From positions 1 to 55,488 of the forward strand of contig NZ_JAHOPH010000026.1 of assembly GCF_019798055.1 (NCBI RefSeq): a stretch of 55,488 nucleotides of DNA, given 5' to 3'. The position numbers were made by a program, and so were the translations under genes. A model generated the notes under the pieces. The model made no database searches, was not told where the DNA came from, and worked only from the letters and a program-made list of their open reading frames with translations. This stretch comes from Salsipaludibacter albus. GTDB lineage: Bacteria; Actinomycetota; Nitriliruptoria; Nitriliruptorales; Nitriliruptoraceae. Shown one piece after another: positions 38,813-48,500 of this stretch (position 1 is its first letter; each line of letters begins with the position of its first letter).

Positions 38813-40243
38813 ATGCCCGGATCGTTCGTCGACGGGGAGGTCCTGGACCTTCCTGGTGGACCCATCGAGGTGCACGATCCCGCGACCGGTGACCTGGTCG
38901 ACACCGTGGCCGACGTCGGTGCCGACGGCGTCGACCGCGCCGTGCAGGCAGCGTCCGACGCGTTCCCCGACTGGTGGGCGACCCCGGCCTCGACCCGTGG
39001 CCACCTGCTGCGTGACGGTGCCGCCGCGGTACGGGACGCGATCGACGAACTCGCCCCGATCCTCACCAGCGAGCAGGGCAAGCCATTGCGCGAGTCCCGC
39101 CTCGAACTCTCCCGGGCCGCCGAGACGCTCGAGCACTACGCCGGGCTGGCGCTGGCCATCCGTGGCGCCGCCGTGTCGGACCTCGACCGTGGCGCGCGTG
39201 CGATGGTGCTGACCCGCCCGCTGGGTGTCGTCGGCGCCATCGTCCCGTGGAACTTCCCCACCACGCTGCTGTCGAACAAGCTCGGGCCCGCCCTGGTCAC
39301 CGGCAACACCGTCGTGGCCAAGCCCGACGAGACCACACCGCTGACCACCCTGCGCTTCGCCCGCATCCTCCACGAGTCCGGCCTCCCCGCGGGGGTGTTC
39401 AACGTCGTCACGGGGCTGGGCGCGACCACCGGCCAGGCCATCCTCGACCATCCCGACATCCGCAAGGTCGCCTTCACCGGGTCCACGCCGGTCGGTCGCC
39501 ACGTGATGCGCACCGCCGCCGACACCCTCAAGCGGGTGACCCTCGAACTCGGCGGGTCCGACCCGTTGATCGTGCTGGACGACGCCGACGTCGACGCGGC
39601 CATCTCGGCGGCGTCGATGGGTCGGTTCTTCAACTGTGGCCAGGCCTGCCTCGCCATCAAGCGGGTCTACGCCAGCGAGTCGATCGCCGAGCGGGTCGCC
39701 GAGGGCATCGCGGCCAAGGCTCGCAAGCTCGTGCTGGGCCCGGGCGACCGGACGGGCACCCAGGTCGGTCCCATGCACAGTGCGGACGGCCGGGAGCTGA
39801 TCGAGGCCCAGGTCGCCGACGCCGTCGAGCGCGGCGGCGAGGTCCTGGCGGGCGGTGGCCGGCCCGAGGGTGACGAGTACGGCGCCGGCCACTTCCACCA
39901 GCCGACCGTCGTGTACGACCCCGCCCACGACGCGCGGGTGAGCGTGGAGGAGACCTTCGGCCCGGTGCTGCCAGTGTGGCCGGTCGCCGACCTCGACGAG
40001 GCGATCGCCCGGTCCAACGCCTCGCCGTTCGGCCTCGGCTCGTCGGTCTGGACCAGCGACCTCGCCGCCGCGATGCAGGCCGCCGAGCGGCTGGACGCCG
40101 GCTACACGTGGATCAATTCGCGCACCAAGGTCTACGACGAGCTGCCGTTCGGCGGGGTCAAGCAGTCCGGCTACGGCAAGGAGCACGGCGAGGAGGCGCT
40201 GTCGTTCTACACCGAGCAGAAGTCCGTCGTGATCCGGACCTGA
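38813..40243 (+). CDS. Aldehyde dehydrogenase, first gene of ligase/thiolase operon
   Basis: 476 residues. IVPWNFPTTLLSNKLGPALV, FTGSTPVGR, LELGGSDPLIVLDDADVD (catalytic Glu) and NCGQACLAIKR (catalytic Cys, in an unusual Cys-Gly-Gln-Ala-Cys context) are present. It is close to the minus-strand ALDH at 36622 and is probably an old duplicate, now facing the other way. ATG 38813 has GAGGAGG 6 nt upstream. A TetR operator lies in its promoter. It heads a co-directional series with a benzoate-CoA-ligase-type enzyme. Confidence 0.88.
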   Translation: MPGSFVDGEVLDLPGGPIEVHDPATGDLVDTVADVGADGVDRAVQAASDAFPDWWATPASTRGHLLRDGAAAVRDAIDELAPILTSEQGKPLRESRLELSRAAETLEHYAGLALAIRGAAVSDLDRGARAMVLTRPLGVVGAIVPWNFPTTLLSNKLGPALVTGNTVVAKPDETTPLTTLRFARILHESGLPAGVFNVVTGLGATTGQAILDHPDIRKVAFTGSTPVGRHVMRTAADTLKRVTLELGGSDPLIVLDDADVDAAISAASMGRFFNCGQACLAIKRVYASESIAERVAEGIAAKARKLVLGPGDRTGTQVGPMHSADGRELIEAQVADAVERGGEVLAGGGRPEGDEYGAGHFHQPTVVYDPAHDARVSVEETFGPVLPVWPVADLDEAIARSNASPFGLGSSVWTSDLAAAMQAAERLDAGYTWINSRTKVYDELPFGGVKQSGYGKEHGEEALSFYTEQKSVVIRT

Positions 40244-40294
40244 CGCCAGGACCGCCCTCCGCACCGAGCGCTTCGCACCCGACCGTCCCGACCG

Positions 40295-41836
40295 ATGGGC
40301 ACCGCCGTGAACACCGAGTCCCTGCGCCGCAACGTCAGCCTGCTCAGCGACCACAACCTCGAGGCCGGGCGCGGCGACAAGACCGCCCTGCTGGCCGACG
40401 ACTGGTCGTTGACCTTCGCCGAGGTGCACCGCCTGGTGTGCCGGACCGCGTCACGGCTGCGTGCCGACGGGGTGCGGCGCGGCGAGCGGATCGTCCTCGT
40501 GCTGGACGACTCCCCGGCCTTCCATGCGGCGTTCCTCGGTGCCATCCGGGCTGGTGCGGTGCCGGTCCCGGTCAACTTCCTCGCCCGGCCCGAGGACTTC
40601 GACCACTTCATGGGCGACTCCTACGCGGTGCGGGTCATCACCGATCCCGGCTTTCTGGACAAGGTCGGTCCCGCTGCCGAGCGCGCCGGCGTCGACGTGC
40701 ACGTCAACGACGGCGACACCGCACTGTCGCTGGACGGCTGGCTGGCCGAGGGCGACGACGAGGTCGACCCGCTCGACACCCACCCCGACGACCCGGCCTT
40801 CTGGCTCTACTCGTCGGGGTCGACGGGCAAGCCCAAGGGCGTCATCCACCACCAGCACGACGTCGTCTTCACCTGCGAGCAGTACGCCGTGGGGGTGCTG
40901 GGGCTGCGCACCGACGACGTGACGTTCTCGACGACGAAGCTGTTCCACGCCTACGGGCTGGGCAACGGGCTCACCTTCCCGATGTACACCGGGTCGACCG
41001 CCATCCAGATGCCCGGACGCCCCGCCGCGCCCACCGCCCTGGACGTCGTCGAGACCCACCGGCCCAGCGTGCTGTTCTCGGTCCCGACGCTGTACAACGC
41101 CATGCTCAACGACCCGACGATGCGCGACCGCGACCTGTCCAGCCTGCGGATCGGGGCGTCGGCGGCCGAGGCGCTCCCGCCCGAGGTGTGGCGCCGCTGG
41201 CACGACCGCACCGGCACCGAGATCCTCGACGGGATCGGCTCGACCGAGATGCTGCACATCTACTGCTCCAACCGCGAGGGTTCGGTCGCCCCCGGCACGT
41301 CGGGCACGGCGGTCCCGGGCTACGAGGTCGAGCTGCGCGACGAGTCCGGCACCCCCGTGCCCGACGACGGCGAGGAGCAGACAGGCGAGCTGTACGTCCG
41401 TGGCGACTCGCGCCTGATGACCTACTGGCACAACGCCGACACGTCGGCCCGGTCCATCTTCGGCGAGTGGTTCCGCACCGGCGACCGCTACCGCCGCACG
41501 CCCGAGGGCAACTACGCCTACGAGGGCCGTGCCGACGACATGATGAAGATGGGTGGCCTGTGGGTCAGCCCGATCGAGGTCGAGAACCGGCTGATGGAGC
41601 ACGAGGTCGTGTCCGAGGCGGCGGTCGTCGCGGTCGACGTCGACGGGCTGGCCACGATCAAGGCCTACGTCATCCTGCGCGACGGCCACGACGGGGACGA
41701 CGACCTGGTCCTCGCGCTCCAGGAGTTCTGCAAGGACGAGCTGCTGCGCTACCAGTTCCCCCGCCTGGTCGAGTTCGTCGACGACCTGCCCCGGACCGCG
41801 ACGGGCAAGATCCAGCGCTTCAAGCTGCGGGCGTGA
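40295..41836 (+). CDS. Benzoate-CoA-ligase-family acyl-CoA synthetase
   Basis: 513 residues of the AMP-forming ligase superfamily. The P-loop-like LYSSGSTGKPKGVIHHQHD, the FHAYGLGNGLTFPMYTGST block typical of benzoate-CoA ligases, IGSTEMLHIYCSN, the hinge GRADDMMKMGGLWVSP and the C-terminal Lys in TATGKIQRFKL are all present. It activates an aromatic (benzoate, hydroxy- or amino-benzoate) or cyclic carboxylate to its CoA ester. It lies 51 nt after the aldehyde dehydrogenase, which could supply the acid. Its stop overlaps the next start (GTGA). Confidence 0.88.
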   Translation: MGTAVNTESLRRNVSLLSDHNLEAGRGDKTALLADDWSLTFAEVHRLVCRTASRLRADGVRRGERIVLVLDDSPAFHAAFLGAIRAGAVPVPVNFLARPEDFDHFMGDSYAVRVITDPGFLDKVGPAAERAGVDVHVNDGDTALSLDGWLAEGDDEVDPLDTHPDDPAFWLYSSGSTGKPKGVIHHQHDVVFTCEQYAVGVLGLRTDDVTFSTTKLFHAYGLGNGLTFPMYTGSTAIQMPGRPAAPTALDVVETHRPSVLFSVPTLYNAMLNDPTMRDRDLSSLRIGASAAEALPPEVWRRWHDRTGTEILDGIGSTEMLHIYCSNREGSVAPGTSGTAVPGYEVELRDESGTPVPDDGEEQTGELYVRGDSRLMTYWHNADTSARSIFGEWFRTGDRYRRTPEGNYAYEGRADDMMKMGGLWVSPIEVENRLMEHEVVSEAAVVAVDVDGLATIKAYVILRDGHDGDDDLVLALQEFCKDELLRYQFPRLVEFVDDLPRTATGKIQRFKLRA

Positions 41837-42702
41837 CGACGATGACCAGTCCTGCGACGTCGCCGTCCGGCGACCAGGCCGCTGCCCGCGAGCGGGAGGT
41901 GCCGGAGCCGGTCGAGCCGCTCCGGGTCGGGCTGTCGCGCGGTCCGGTGGAGGTGCTGGACCTGCCCGCGGACCCGGAGAAGGTCGACACGGCGCCGCTG
42001 GTGTTCCTGCACGAGGGCCTGGGATCGCTGCGGCTGTGGCGGTCCTTCCCGGCCGACGTGCACGCTGCGACCGGTCGGCGCACGGTCGTGTGGTCGCGCC
42101 ACGGCCACGGGGACTCCGCGGTCGTCACCGCGCCGCGCGACGTGACCTACATGCACGAGGAGGCGGTGCTGGTCCTGCCCGAGCTGCTCGCCCGACTGGA
42201 CCTGGTCGCGCCGGTCCTGGTCGGCCACAGCGACGGCGCCTCGATCGCGCTGATCAACGCCGCGTCCAGCCGGGCCGGGCTGGACGTCGAGCCGCCGACC
42301 GCCGTGGTGGCCATGGCGCCACACGTCGTGGTCGAGGACGTGTCGATCGACGGCATCACCGCGGCACGCGAGGCCTGGGAGACCTCCGACCTCCCCGCGC
42401 GGATGGCCCGTCACCATCGCGACGCCTCCGCGACGTTCTGGGGCTGGAACCGGATCTGGCTGGACCCGGCCTTCCGCGACTGGGACATCACCCCGTACCT
42501 GCCCGGAATCGGTTGCCCGGTGCTGGGCGTGCAGGGTCGCGACGACCAGTACGGCACGATGCACCAGCTGGACCTGCTGCAGGCCGGCGTCGCCGGCCCG
42601 TTCACACGGGTCGAGTTGGACGACTGCCGCCACGCCCCCCACCTCGACCGCCCCGACGCCACCCGAGCCGCCGTGGTCGACTTCCTGGCCGGACTGCCGT
42701 GA
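41833..42702 (+). CDS. Alpha/beta-fold hydrolase
   Basis: 289 residues. LVFLHEGLGSLRLWRSFP supplies the oxyanion strand, GHSDGAS the nucleophile Ser, GVQGRDDQYG the acid and CRHAPHLDRP the His, so the triad is complete. The GHSDGA elbow is common in hydrolases of aromatic meta-cleavage and CoA pathways. The GTG start overlaps the ligase stop; ATG 41842 is an alternative. Together with the ligase it might hydrolyse a ring-opened or thioester intermediate; substrate not predictable. Confidence 0.83.
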   Translation: MTTMTSPATSPSGDQAAAREREVPEPVEPLRVGLSRGPVEVLDLPADPEKVDTAPLVFLHEGLGSLRLWRSFPADVHAATGRRTVVWSRHGHGDSAVVTAPRDVTYMHEEAVLVLPELLARLDLVAPVLVGHSDGASIALINAASSRAGLDVEPPTAVVAMAPHVVVEDVSIDGITAAREAWETSDLPARMARHHRDASATFWGWNRIWLDPAFRDWDITPYLPGIGCPVLGVQGRDDQYGTMHQLDLLQAGVAGPFTRVELDDCRHAPHLDRPDATRAAVVDFLAGLP

Positions 42703-42741
42703 GTTCGGTGCCCCCACGGCCCCTACCGTGGCCCACGAACT

Positions 42742-42791
42742 GTCGAGTGTGCGCATCGCTGCAGCGGGCTGGAGCGGACCGCACACTCGAC
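42742..42791 (+). promoter_or_regulatory. Long inverted repeat upstream of thiolase
   Basis: GTCGAGTGTGCG (42742-42753) and CGCACACTCGAC (42780-42791) are perfect 12-bp arms around 26 nt, and the loop itself holds a 10-bp palindrome, CGCTGCAGCG (42757-42766). It lies in the 119-nt gap before the thiolase. It could be an intra-operon hairpin that stops or stabilises RNA, or a regulator site. Confidence 0.65.
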
Positions 42792-42821
42792 GACCGACTC
42801 GAGGCCCCACTGACCGGGAGC

Positions 42822-44017
<1,196 letters not shown>

Positions 44018-44021
<4 letters not shown>

Positions 44022-44470
44022 GTGGGACTGCGGTGACGGTCTGGACGCGGGTGGACGCCGGCGTCGACGTGGACGCGGCGCTGGCCGCGGCCGACCTGTC
44101 GGCCGGTGACGAGGGGCCGCTGGTGGCGGTGCTCGACGGCGCCGTGGCGCCCGAGGAGGTGGCGGACGTGCTGGGGAGGTGGATCGCCACGCTGCGGGAC
44201 GCGATGGAGCGTGGGGTCGACGTCGTGACGGTCGTGCCCGACGACCACCTCGAGGGCGACGACGTCGGTCGACTGTCGGTCGGCCACGGCGTCGTGGCGG
44301 GCTCGCGTGCCTACGGGTTCGAGGGCCAGCGCGACGGGCTGGTCGCCAACGTCGTGGTCGGGCCGCTGGCGGACGCGTTGGACACCGCTCGGTGGGTGCT
44401 GAGGTCCGGGCGGCTCAGCGGGCAGGTCCTGCTCGTCGGCGACGCCCACCACGGAAGGCAGCGACCATGA
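44018..44470 (+). CDS. Small protein, possible degenerate SDR partner
   Basis: 150 residues, overlapping both the thiolase and the SDR gene by 4 nt. No family is recognised with certainty. The order of strands and the C-terminal part (ARWVLRSGRLSGQVLLVGD) look like the last third of a short-chain dehydrogenase, but the Gly-rich cofactor loop and the YxxxK motif are absent. This recalls pseudo-SDR subunits that pair with active SDRs, as BbsC does with BbsD in benzylsuccinate oxidation. It could equally be a small acyl-CoA-binding protein. Its tight coupling suggests a complex with the SDR. Confidence 0.55.
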
Positions 44471-45201
44471 CCGCGACCGAGTGGCACGAGGCCAGTGTCG
44501 ACCGTTGGGTCGTCGTGACCGGCGCGGCGGGTGGGATCGGCGCCGCCGTCGTGCAGCGCCTGCTCGACGACGGCCTCGAGGTCGTCGCGGTCGACCTCGC
44601 TGTCCCTGACGACGGCCCGGGCACGGGGCCCGACGACGACCGGATCGCCTGGGTGGCCGCCGACCTCACCACCGCGGACGGGCGGGCGGCCGTTGTCGCC
44701 GCGACCGAGGACCGTCGGCTGGTGGGCCTGGTCAACGTCGCCGGCATCACCCGTGACGCGCGGCTGGTCAAGATGGACGACGCTGCGGTCGCGGCCGTGC
44801 TCGCGGTCAACGCCCAGGCACCGCTGGACCTGTCACTGGCCCTGGCCGACCGACTGGTCGAAGGTGGCGCGATCGTCAACATCTCGTCGCGCTCCCACCT
44901 CGGCAACTTCGGACAGATGAACTACGCCACGTCGAAGGGCGCGATCATCGGGACCACGATCGCCCTGTCGCGGTCCCTTGCGCCCCGGGTCCGGGTCAAC
45001 GCGATCGCCCCCGGCTTGATCGCCACGCCGATGACCGACGCGATGCCCGATGACGTGCTGGCCAAGGTGACCGCCGAGGTGCCACTCGGACGTGCCGGCG
45101 AACCGACCGAGGTCGCCGCGGAGGTCGCCCACCTGCTGTCGCCCGACGCCGCCTACACCACCGGCCAGGTCGTCTACGTCTGCGGCGGCCGCTCCCGCTG
45201 A
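44467..45201 (+). CDS. Short-chain dehydrogenase/reductase (3-hydroxyacyl-CoA type)
   Basis: 244 residues of a classical SDR. TGAAGGIG binds NAD(P), NVAGITRD is the NAG-like motif, the catalytic Ser is in VNISSRSH and the YxxxK pair is in YATSKGA; the end (GQVVYVCGG) is standard. It closes the ligase operon and probably oxidises the 3-hydroxyacyl-CoA made by the hydratase to the ketoacyl-CoA cleaved by the thiolase. Overlap with the preceding small protein is ATGA. A 240-nt convergent gap follows. Confidence 0.88.
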   Translation: MTATEWHEASVDRWVVVTGAAGGIGAAVVQRLLDDGLEVVAVDLAVPDDGPGTGPDDDRIAWVAADLTTADGRAAVVAATEDRRLVGLVNVAGITRDARLVKMDDAAVAAVLAVNAQAPLDLSLALADRLVEGGAIVNISSRSHLGNFGQMNYATSKGAIIGTTIALSRSLAPRVRVNAIAPGLIATPMTDAMPDDVLAKVTAEVPLGRAGEPTEVAAEVAHLLSPDAAYTTGQVVYVCGGRSR

Positions 45202-45237
45202 CCCCGCCCCGGCACCGGCGGCACTCAGCGCTCGACT

Positions 45238-45383
45238 GTGATGAATTCGCGCGGACTGTTGCACGATCCCATCACGGCTGCGGTGGGGTGGCCGTGGCGA
45301 GGCTCGGTGACGGCTGCGGTGGGGTGGCCGTGGCGAGGCTCGGTTGTGATGGATCCGTGCGAACTGTTGCACGATCCGATCAC
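45238..45383. repeat. Paired 38-bp hairpin elements flanking a 36-bp tandem repeat
   Basis: Two 38-bp copies (45238-45275 and 45346-45383, 33 of 38 identical), each begin GTGAT and end ATCAC. Between them is a GC-rich 36-bp unit repeated in tandem (45276-45311 and from 45312, with 33 identical bases). All lie in the gap between the convergent SDR and cupin genes, which otherwise holds nothing. The hairpin design equals that of the pairs at 2461 and 51898. Bidirectional termination is one possibility. Confidence 0.8.
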
Positions 45384-45441
45384 GGCCGGCGGGATTCCTC
45401 CATGTCGACGCACGAAGCCGGGGCCGGCGCGAAAGCTCGAG

Positions 45442-45828
45442 TCAGGTGGTGGGGTCGGCGTGGACGGTCAGCAGGACGACGGCGTCGTCGCGGGCGGCCA
45501 GGTCGTGGAGCTCGCGGGGCAGGACCGCCCATTCGCCCGCGTCCAGCGACAGCGCGTCGTCGCCGACGTGCACCGTCACGGCGCCGCTGAGCACCTGCAG
45601 AGTCGCGGGGCCCGGTGAGGGGTGCTCGCCCAGGCGCTGCCCGGCGCACACGGCGAGCAGGGTCTGCTTCAGGTCTGCGCCCAGGTGGGGTGTCAGGGTC
45701 CGCGCCGCCCGCCCGGCGGCCAGGCCGTTGGCCTGCTCGAGCAGCTCGGCTCCCGCCGCGTGGAGGTCGAGTGCGCCCTCGGGTTGCTCGGGGTCACGGC
45801 GTTCGGCGTGGACGGCATCGTCGGTCAT
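45442..45828 (-). CDS. Cupin-domain protein
   Basis: 128 residues with a single small cupin barrel: GEHPSPGPATLQVLSGAVTVHVGDDALSL is the first cupin box region and AGEWAVLPRELHDLAARDDAVV the second, with His residues at the expected ends. The N-terminal acidic part (EQPEGALDLHAAGAELLEQA) is helical. ATG 45828 has GAGGAG 7 nt upstream; the longer frame is not needed. Such proteins are often metal-binding sensors or isomerases. It is 75 nt downstream of the dioxygenase gene on the same strand and may be co-transcribed with it. Confidence 0.78.
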   Translation of the reverse strand: MTDDAVHAERRDPEQPEGALDLHAAGAELLEQANGLAAGRAARTLTPHLGADLKQTLLAVCAGQRLGEHPSPGPATLQVLSGAVTVHVGDDALSLDAGEWAVLPRELHDLAARDDAVVLLTVHADPTT

Positions 45829-45903
45829 CGGTCGCTCCTCACGATCGCTCGTCGTCGACCGTAGGTCCGACGGCTCCACCTGTCAGGACGGTCGGGCACC
45901 CGG

Positions 45904-46788
45904 TCAGGCGACGACGAACGAGCGCTTGGCGAGGCCCATCCAGAAGCCGTCGATGGGCTGGTCCGGGGCCTGCTCGGGATCCCCGCCGGCACCCAGCGTC
46001 AGGAACATCGGGGCGAAGTGCTCGATCGTGGGATGGGCGAACGGCATGCCCGGGGCACGATCACGGAACGCCGCCAGGGACTCCACGTCGCCGGCGGCCA
46101 GGGTCTCGTGCGCCCAGGCGTCGAACTCTCGTGACCACCCGGGAGCGGCCGCCGACGGGTCCTGCCAGTGGCGGCGGTCGAGGAACGGCAGGCCATGGGT
46201 GGTGAAGCCGGACCCCAGCACCAGCACGCCCTGGTCACGCAGCGGCTGGAGGCGGCGGCCGATGTCGAGCAGGTCGTCGGGCTCGAGCGACGGCAGCGAC
46301 ACCTGCAGCACCGGGACGTCCGCATTGGGGTACATGACCGTCAGCGGGACGTAGGCGCCGTGGTCGAGTCCGCGGCCGGTCCGGGCGACGTGGCGGGTGT
46401 CGGGCATCATCCTCGCGACCTGGTCGGCGAGGTCGGGCGCTCCCGGTGCCGGGTAGGTGACCTCGGAGAAGCGCCGTGGGAAGCCGCCGAAGTCGTACAC
46501 CAATGGCACCGTCTCGGTGGCGCCGAGCATCATCGGCGCGGCCTCCCAGTGGGCCGACGCGACCAGGATCGCCTTCGGCCGGGGCAGCGACACGGCCAGG
46601 GCCTGCAGTTGCGCCACCCACGCCGTGTCGTCCACCAGGGGCGGCGCCCCGTGGCTGATGAACACCGCTGGCATGCGGCCGTGGTCGCCGCTGTCGTCGA
46701 GGCCGCCGGCCGCAGCCGGGATGGGCTCGGTCGGACGTGGCTGGTCGTCCGACCGGAGGGCCGTGGACGGGTCCTGCTGCATGGGCAT
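45904..46788 (-). CDS. DODA-type (LigB-like) extradiol dioxygenase family protein
   Basis: 294 residues of the class III extradiol/4,5-DOPA dioxygenase family (as in E. coli YgiD). FISHGAPPLVDD gives the first His ligand, LVASAHWEAAP the second, GLDHGAYVPLTVMYPNADVP the conserved Asp-His block and FTTHGLPF the third. These enzymes open catechol rings using non-heme iron or zinc. The mature domain begins near residue 38, after a variable N-terminus. A 20-bp near-palindrome (46843-46862) lies about 55 nt upstream, pointing to MarR-type control. The gene follows a pca-like operon on the same strand. Confidence 0.83.
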   Translation of the reverse strand: MPMQQDPSTALRSDDQPRPTEPIPAAAGGLDDSGDHGRMPAVFISHGAPPLVDDTAWVAQLQALAVSLPRPKAILVASAHWEAAPMMLGATETVPLVYDFGGFPRRFSEVTYPAPGAPDLADQVARMMPDTRHVARTGRGLDHGAYVPLTVMYPNADVPVLQVSLPSLEPDDLLDIGRRLQPLRDQGVLVLGSGFTTHGLPFLDRRHWQDPSAAAPGWSREFDAWAHETLAAGDVESLAAFRDRAPGMPFAHPTIEHFAPMFLTLGAGGDPEQAPDQPIDGFWMGLAKRSFVVA

Positions 46789-46842
46789 CTCGTTCGTGTC
46801 GTTCGCACCGCCAGGGGGACAGTGTGTCGTACGGGTGCAACG

Positions 46843-46862
46843 ATAGATGAACGTTCAACTAT
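46843..46862. promoter_or_regulatory. MarR-type palindrome upstream of dioxygenase
   Basis: ATAGATGAACGTTCAACTAT is a 20-bp palindrome with one mismatched pair, centred on GAACGTTC, between the dioxygenase start and the lyase stop. On the minus strand it overlaps a -10-like TATCGT. MarR proteins that respond to phenols use similar sites; the MarR at 48497 is a candidate binder (inference). Confidence 0.68.
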
Positions 46863-46890
46863 TCCTGCTGGGTCCCGCCCACGACCGGGT

Positions 46891-48030
46891 TCAGCCGACC
46901 TGCCAGGCACGGACGGCGCGGTCGACCAGCTCGCCGGCACGTCCCGGTTCGTCGTCGCCGGCGTGCGCTGCCATCGCGTCGGGCTGGACCTCGAGCTGCT
47001 CGAGGGCGCGCAGGCCGTGGTCCAGGGCGGCACCGGTCGCGACCACGAGGTCGGGGAGCAGGTCCCACTCGGCCTGCCACGCCCCGGCGGCACGTTCGAG
47101 CTCGACCTCGGTCCCGGACAGCAGTCCGCCGGCGGCCGACGACGCGACCCGTGCGGCCGCCGCCGACTGCACGGCCGCGGCCGAGTTCGCCTTGTCGGGC
47201 ATGGCCGACGACCCACCCGCCGCGGTGTCGAGCAACTCGCCGACCTCCGCCTGGGACAGCAGCACGAGATCGCGGGCACGAGAGGCGGCCTGTCCGGCGA
47301 CGGTCGCGAGCAGGCCCGCGAGCTCGTGGACCCGATCGCGGTTGCCGTGCCAGGGCAGTGGGGCGACCGGGAGGTCGAGCCGAGCCCCCCACGCCGTGAC
47401 CCGCTCCTCCGACTGGCCGGCGCCGGTGCCGACCGGGCCACCCCAGGCCAGCGCGACCAGCTCGCGGGCTCGCCGGAGCCGGTCACGGTCCCCGGTCAGC
47501 CCGTCGAGCCACGTGGCCGCGCGCAGCCCGAACGTCGTCGTGCGGGCCGGCTGGAGGAGCGTCCGCCCCCGCATGGCGGTGTCCCGGTGCGTCGTGGCCA
47601 GCGCCGCACAGCGCTCCCCGGACGAGACCACCAGGTCCGACAGGGTGGCGAGGTCGTCGGCCAGCCCCCGCATCGCGGCGCTGTCGACGACGTCCTGGCT
47701 GGTCAGCCCGTCGTGGAGGTGGGGCGCGGCCGCGTCGGGCAGGAGCGGACCCAGCTCGGCCAGCAGGGCGGGGACCGGCGTGGCGTCGGCTCGCAGGCCA
47801 GCCGCCACGGTCTCCAGGTCGATCGCCGCGGCCAGTCCGGTCACGTCGTCGAGGACCACCGGTCGTGGGTGGTCGGCGAGGTCGCCCGGGAGCGCCTCGG
47901 GCGGGACCGCACCCACGTCGACCCCGGCGGCGAGCCAGGCGACCTCGGCGGCGACCATGCGGGTGACCCGTGCGCGGGCGGTCCACGTCGCCGCGACGGC
48001 GGTGTCCCGGGTGATCGAGACGGCGGTCAC
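46891..48030 (-). CDS. pcaB: 3-Carboxy-cis,cis-muconate cycloisomerase-type lyase
   Basis: 379 residues of the fumarase/adenylosuccinate lyase superfamily. HDGLTSQDVVDSAAM and the signature GGSSAMPDKANSAAA are present; the TSQDVVDS form and the neighbouring carboxymuconolactone decarboxylase point to PcaB rather than purine PurB. It should convert beta-carboxymuconate to gamma-carboxymuconolactone in protocatechuate degradation. It is shorter than typical PcaB (about 450), and the segment after residue 330 is brief, so activity needs checking. Its start overlaps the decarboxylase stop (ATGA). No pcaGH ring-cleavage gene is in the window. Confidence 0.78.
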   Translation of the reverse strand: MTAVSITRDTAVAATWTARARVTRMVAAEVAWLAAGVDVGAVPPEALPGDLADHPRPVVLDDVTGLAAAIDLETVAAGLRADATPVPALLAELGPLLPDAAAPHLHDGLTSQDVVDSAAMRGLADDLATLSDLVVSSGERCAALATTHRDTAMRGRTLLQPARTTTFGLRAATWLDGLTGDRDRLRRARELVALAWGGPVGTGAGQSEERVTAWGARLDLPVAPLPWHGNRDRVHELAGLLATVAGQAASRARDLVLLSQAEVGELLDTAAGGSSAMPDKANSAAAVQSAAAARVASSAAGGLLSGTEVELERAAGAWQAEWDLLPDLVVATGAALDHGLRALEQLEVQPDAMAAHAGDDEPGRAGELVDRAVRAWQVG

Positions 48031-48500
48031 GACGAGGACCCGTCTCGCGTGTCGGTGTCGGCGACCACCTCGGCGAGGATCCGGAAGCCCTCGTTGGCGG
48101 CGGGGAGGCCGGCGTAGATCGCCGTGTGGAGCAGCACCTCGACGAGCTGCTCGGGGCGGACACCGGTCCGCTCCAGCGCCGACCGCAGGTGCATCCGCAG
48201 CTCGGCCTCGCGACCAAGCGCGGCGAGGATCCCGATCGTCACCAGGCTGCGCTGGTCACGGGGCAGGCCGTCCCGCGACCACAGCCCGCCCCAGGCGACG
48301 CGGGTCGCGAGCTCCTGGAACGGGGCGTTCAGCGTGGTCGTGGCGGCGACCGCCGCGTCGACGTGGTCGTCGCCCAGCACCGCACGCCGGACAGCCATGG
48401 CGTCGTCGTGGTCGGCCAGCGGGAAGCCGGCCGGGCCCGGCGGGTCGCCGGACGGATCGGGCGGGGCTTCGGACGAGTCGGGCGGGGTGTCGGCGGTCAT
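48027..48500 (-). CDS. pcaC: Carboxymuconolactone decarboxylase-family protein
   Basis: 157 residues; the CMD domain covers most of the protein. LPRDQRSLVTIGILAALGREAELRMHLRSAL is the core, followed by GVRPEQLVEVLLHTAIYAGLPAANEGF, typical of PcaC, which decarboxylates gamma-carboxymuconolactone to the beta-ketoadipate enol-lactone. The first 30 residues are a Pro/Asp/Gly-rich extension not usual in the family. ATGA overlaps occur on both sides, with MarR before and the lyase after, so the three are translationally chained. Confidence 0.83.
   Translation of the reverse strand: MTADTPPDSSEAPPDPSGDPPGPAGFPLADHDDAMAVRRAVLGDDHVDAAVAATTTLNAPFQELATRVAWGGLWSRDGLPRDQRSLVTIGILAALGREAELRMHLRSALERTGVRPEQLVEVLLHTAIYAGLPAANEGFRILAEVVADTDTRDGSSS

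Noticed and set aside
45238-45383. CRISPR array
   Set aside because: Only two copies of each unit, no regular unique spacers, no cas genes, and one inner unit is a plain tandem repeat.
46891-48030. Lyase as adenylosuccinate lyase PurB
   Set aside because: TSQDVVDS motif and overlap with pcaC favour the muconate cycloisomerase branch.
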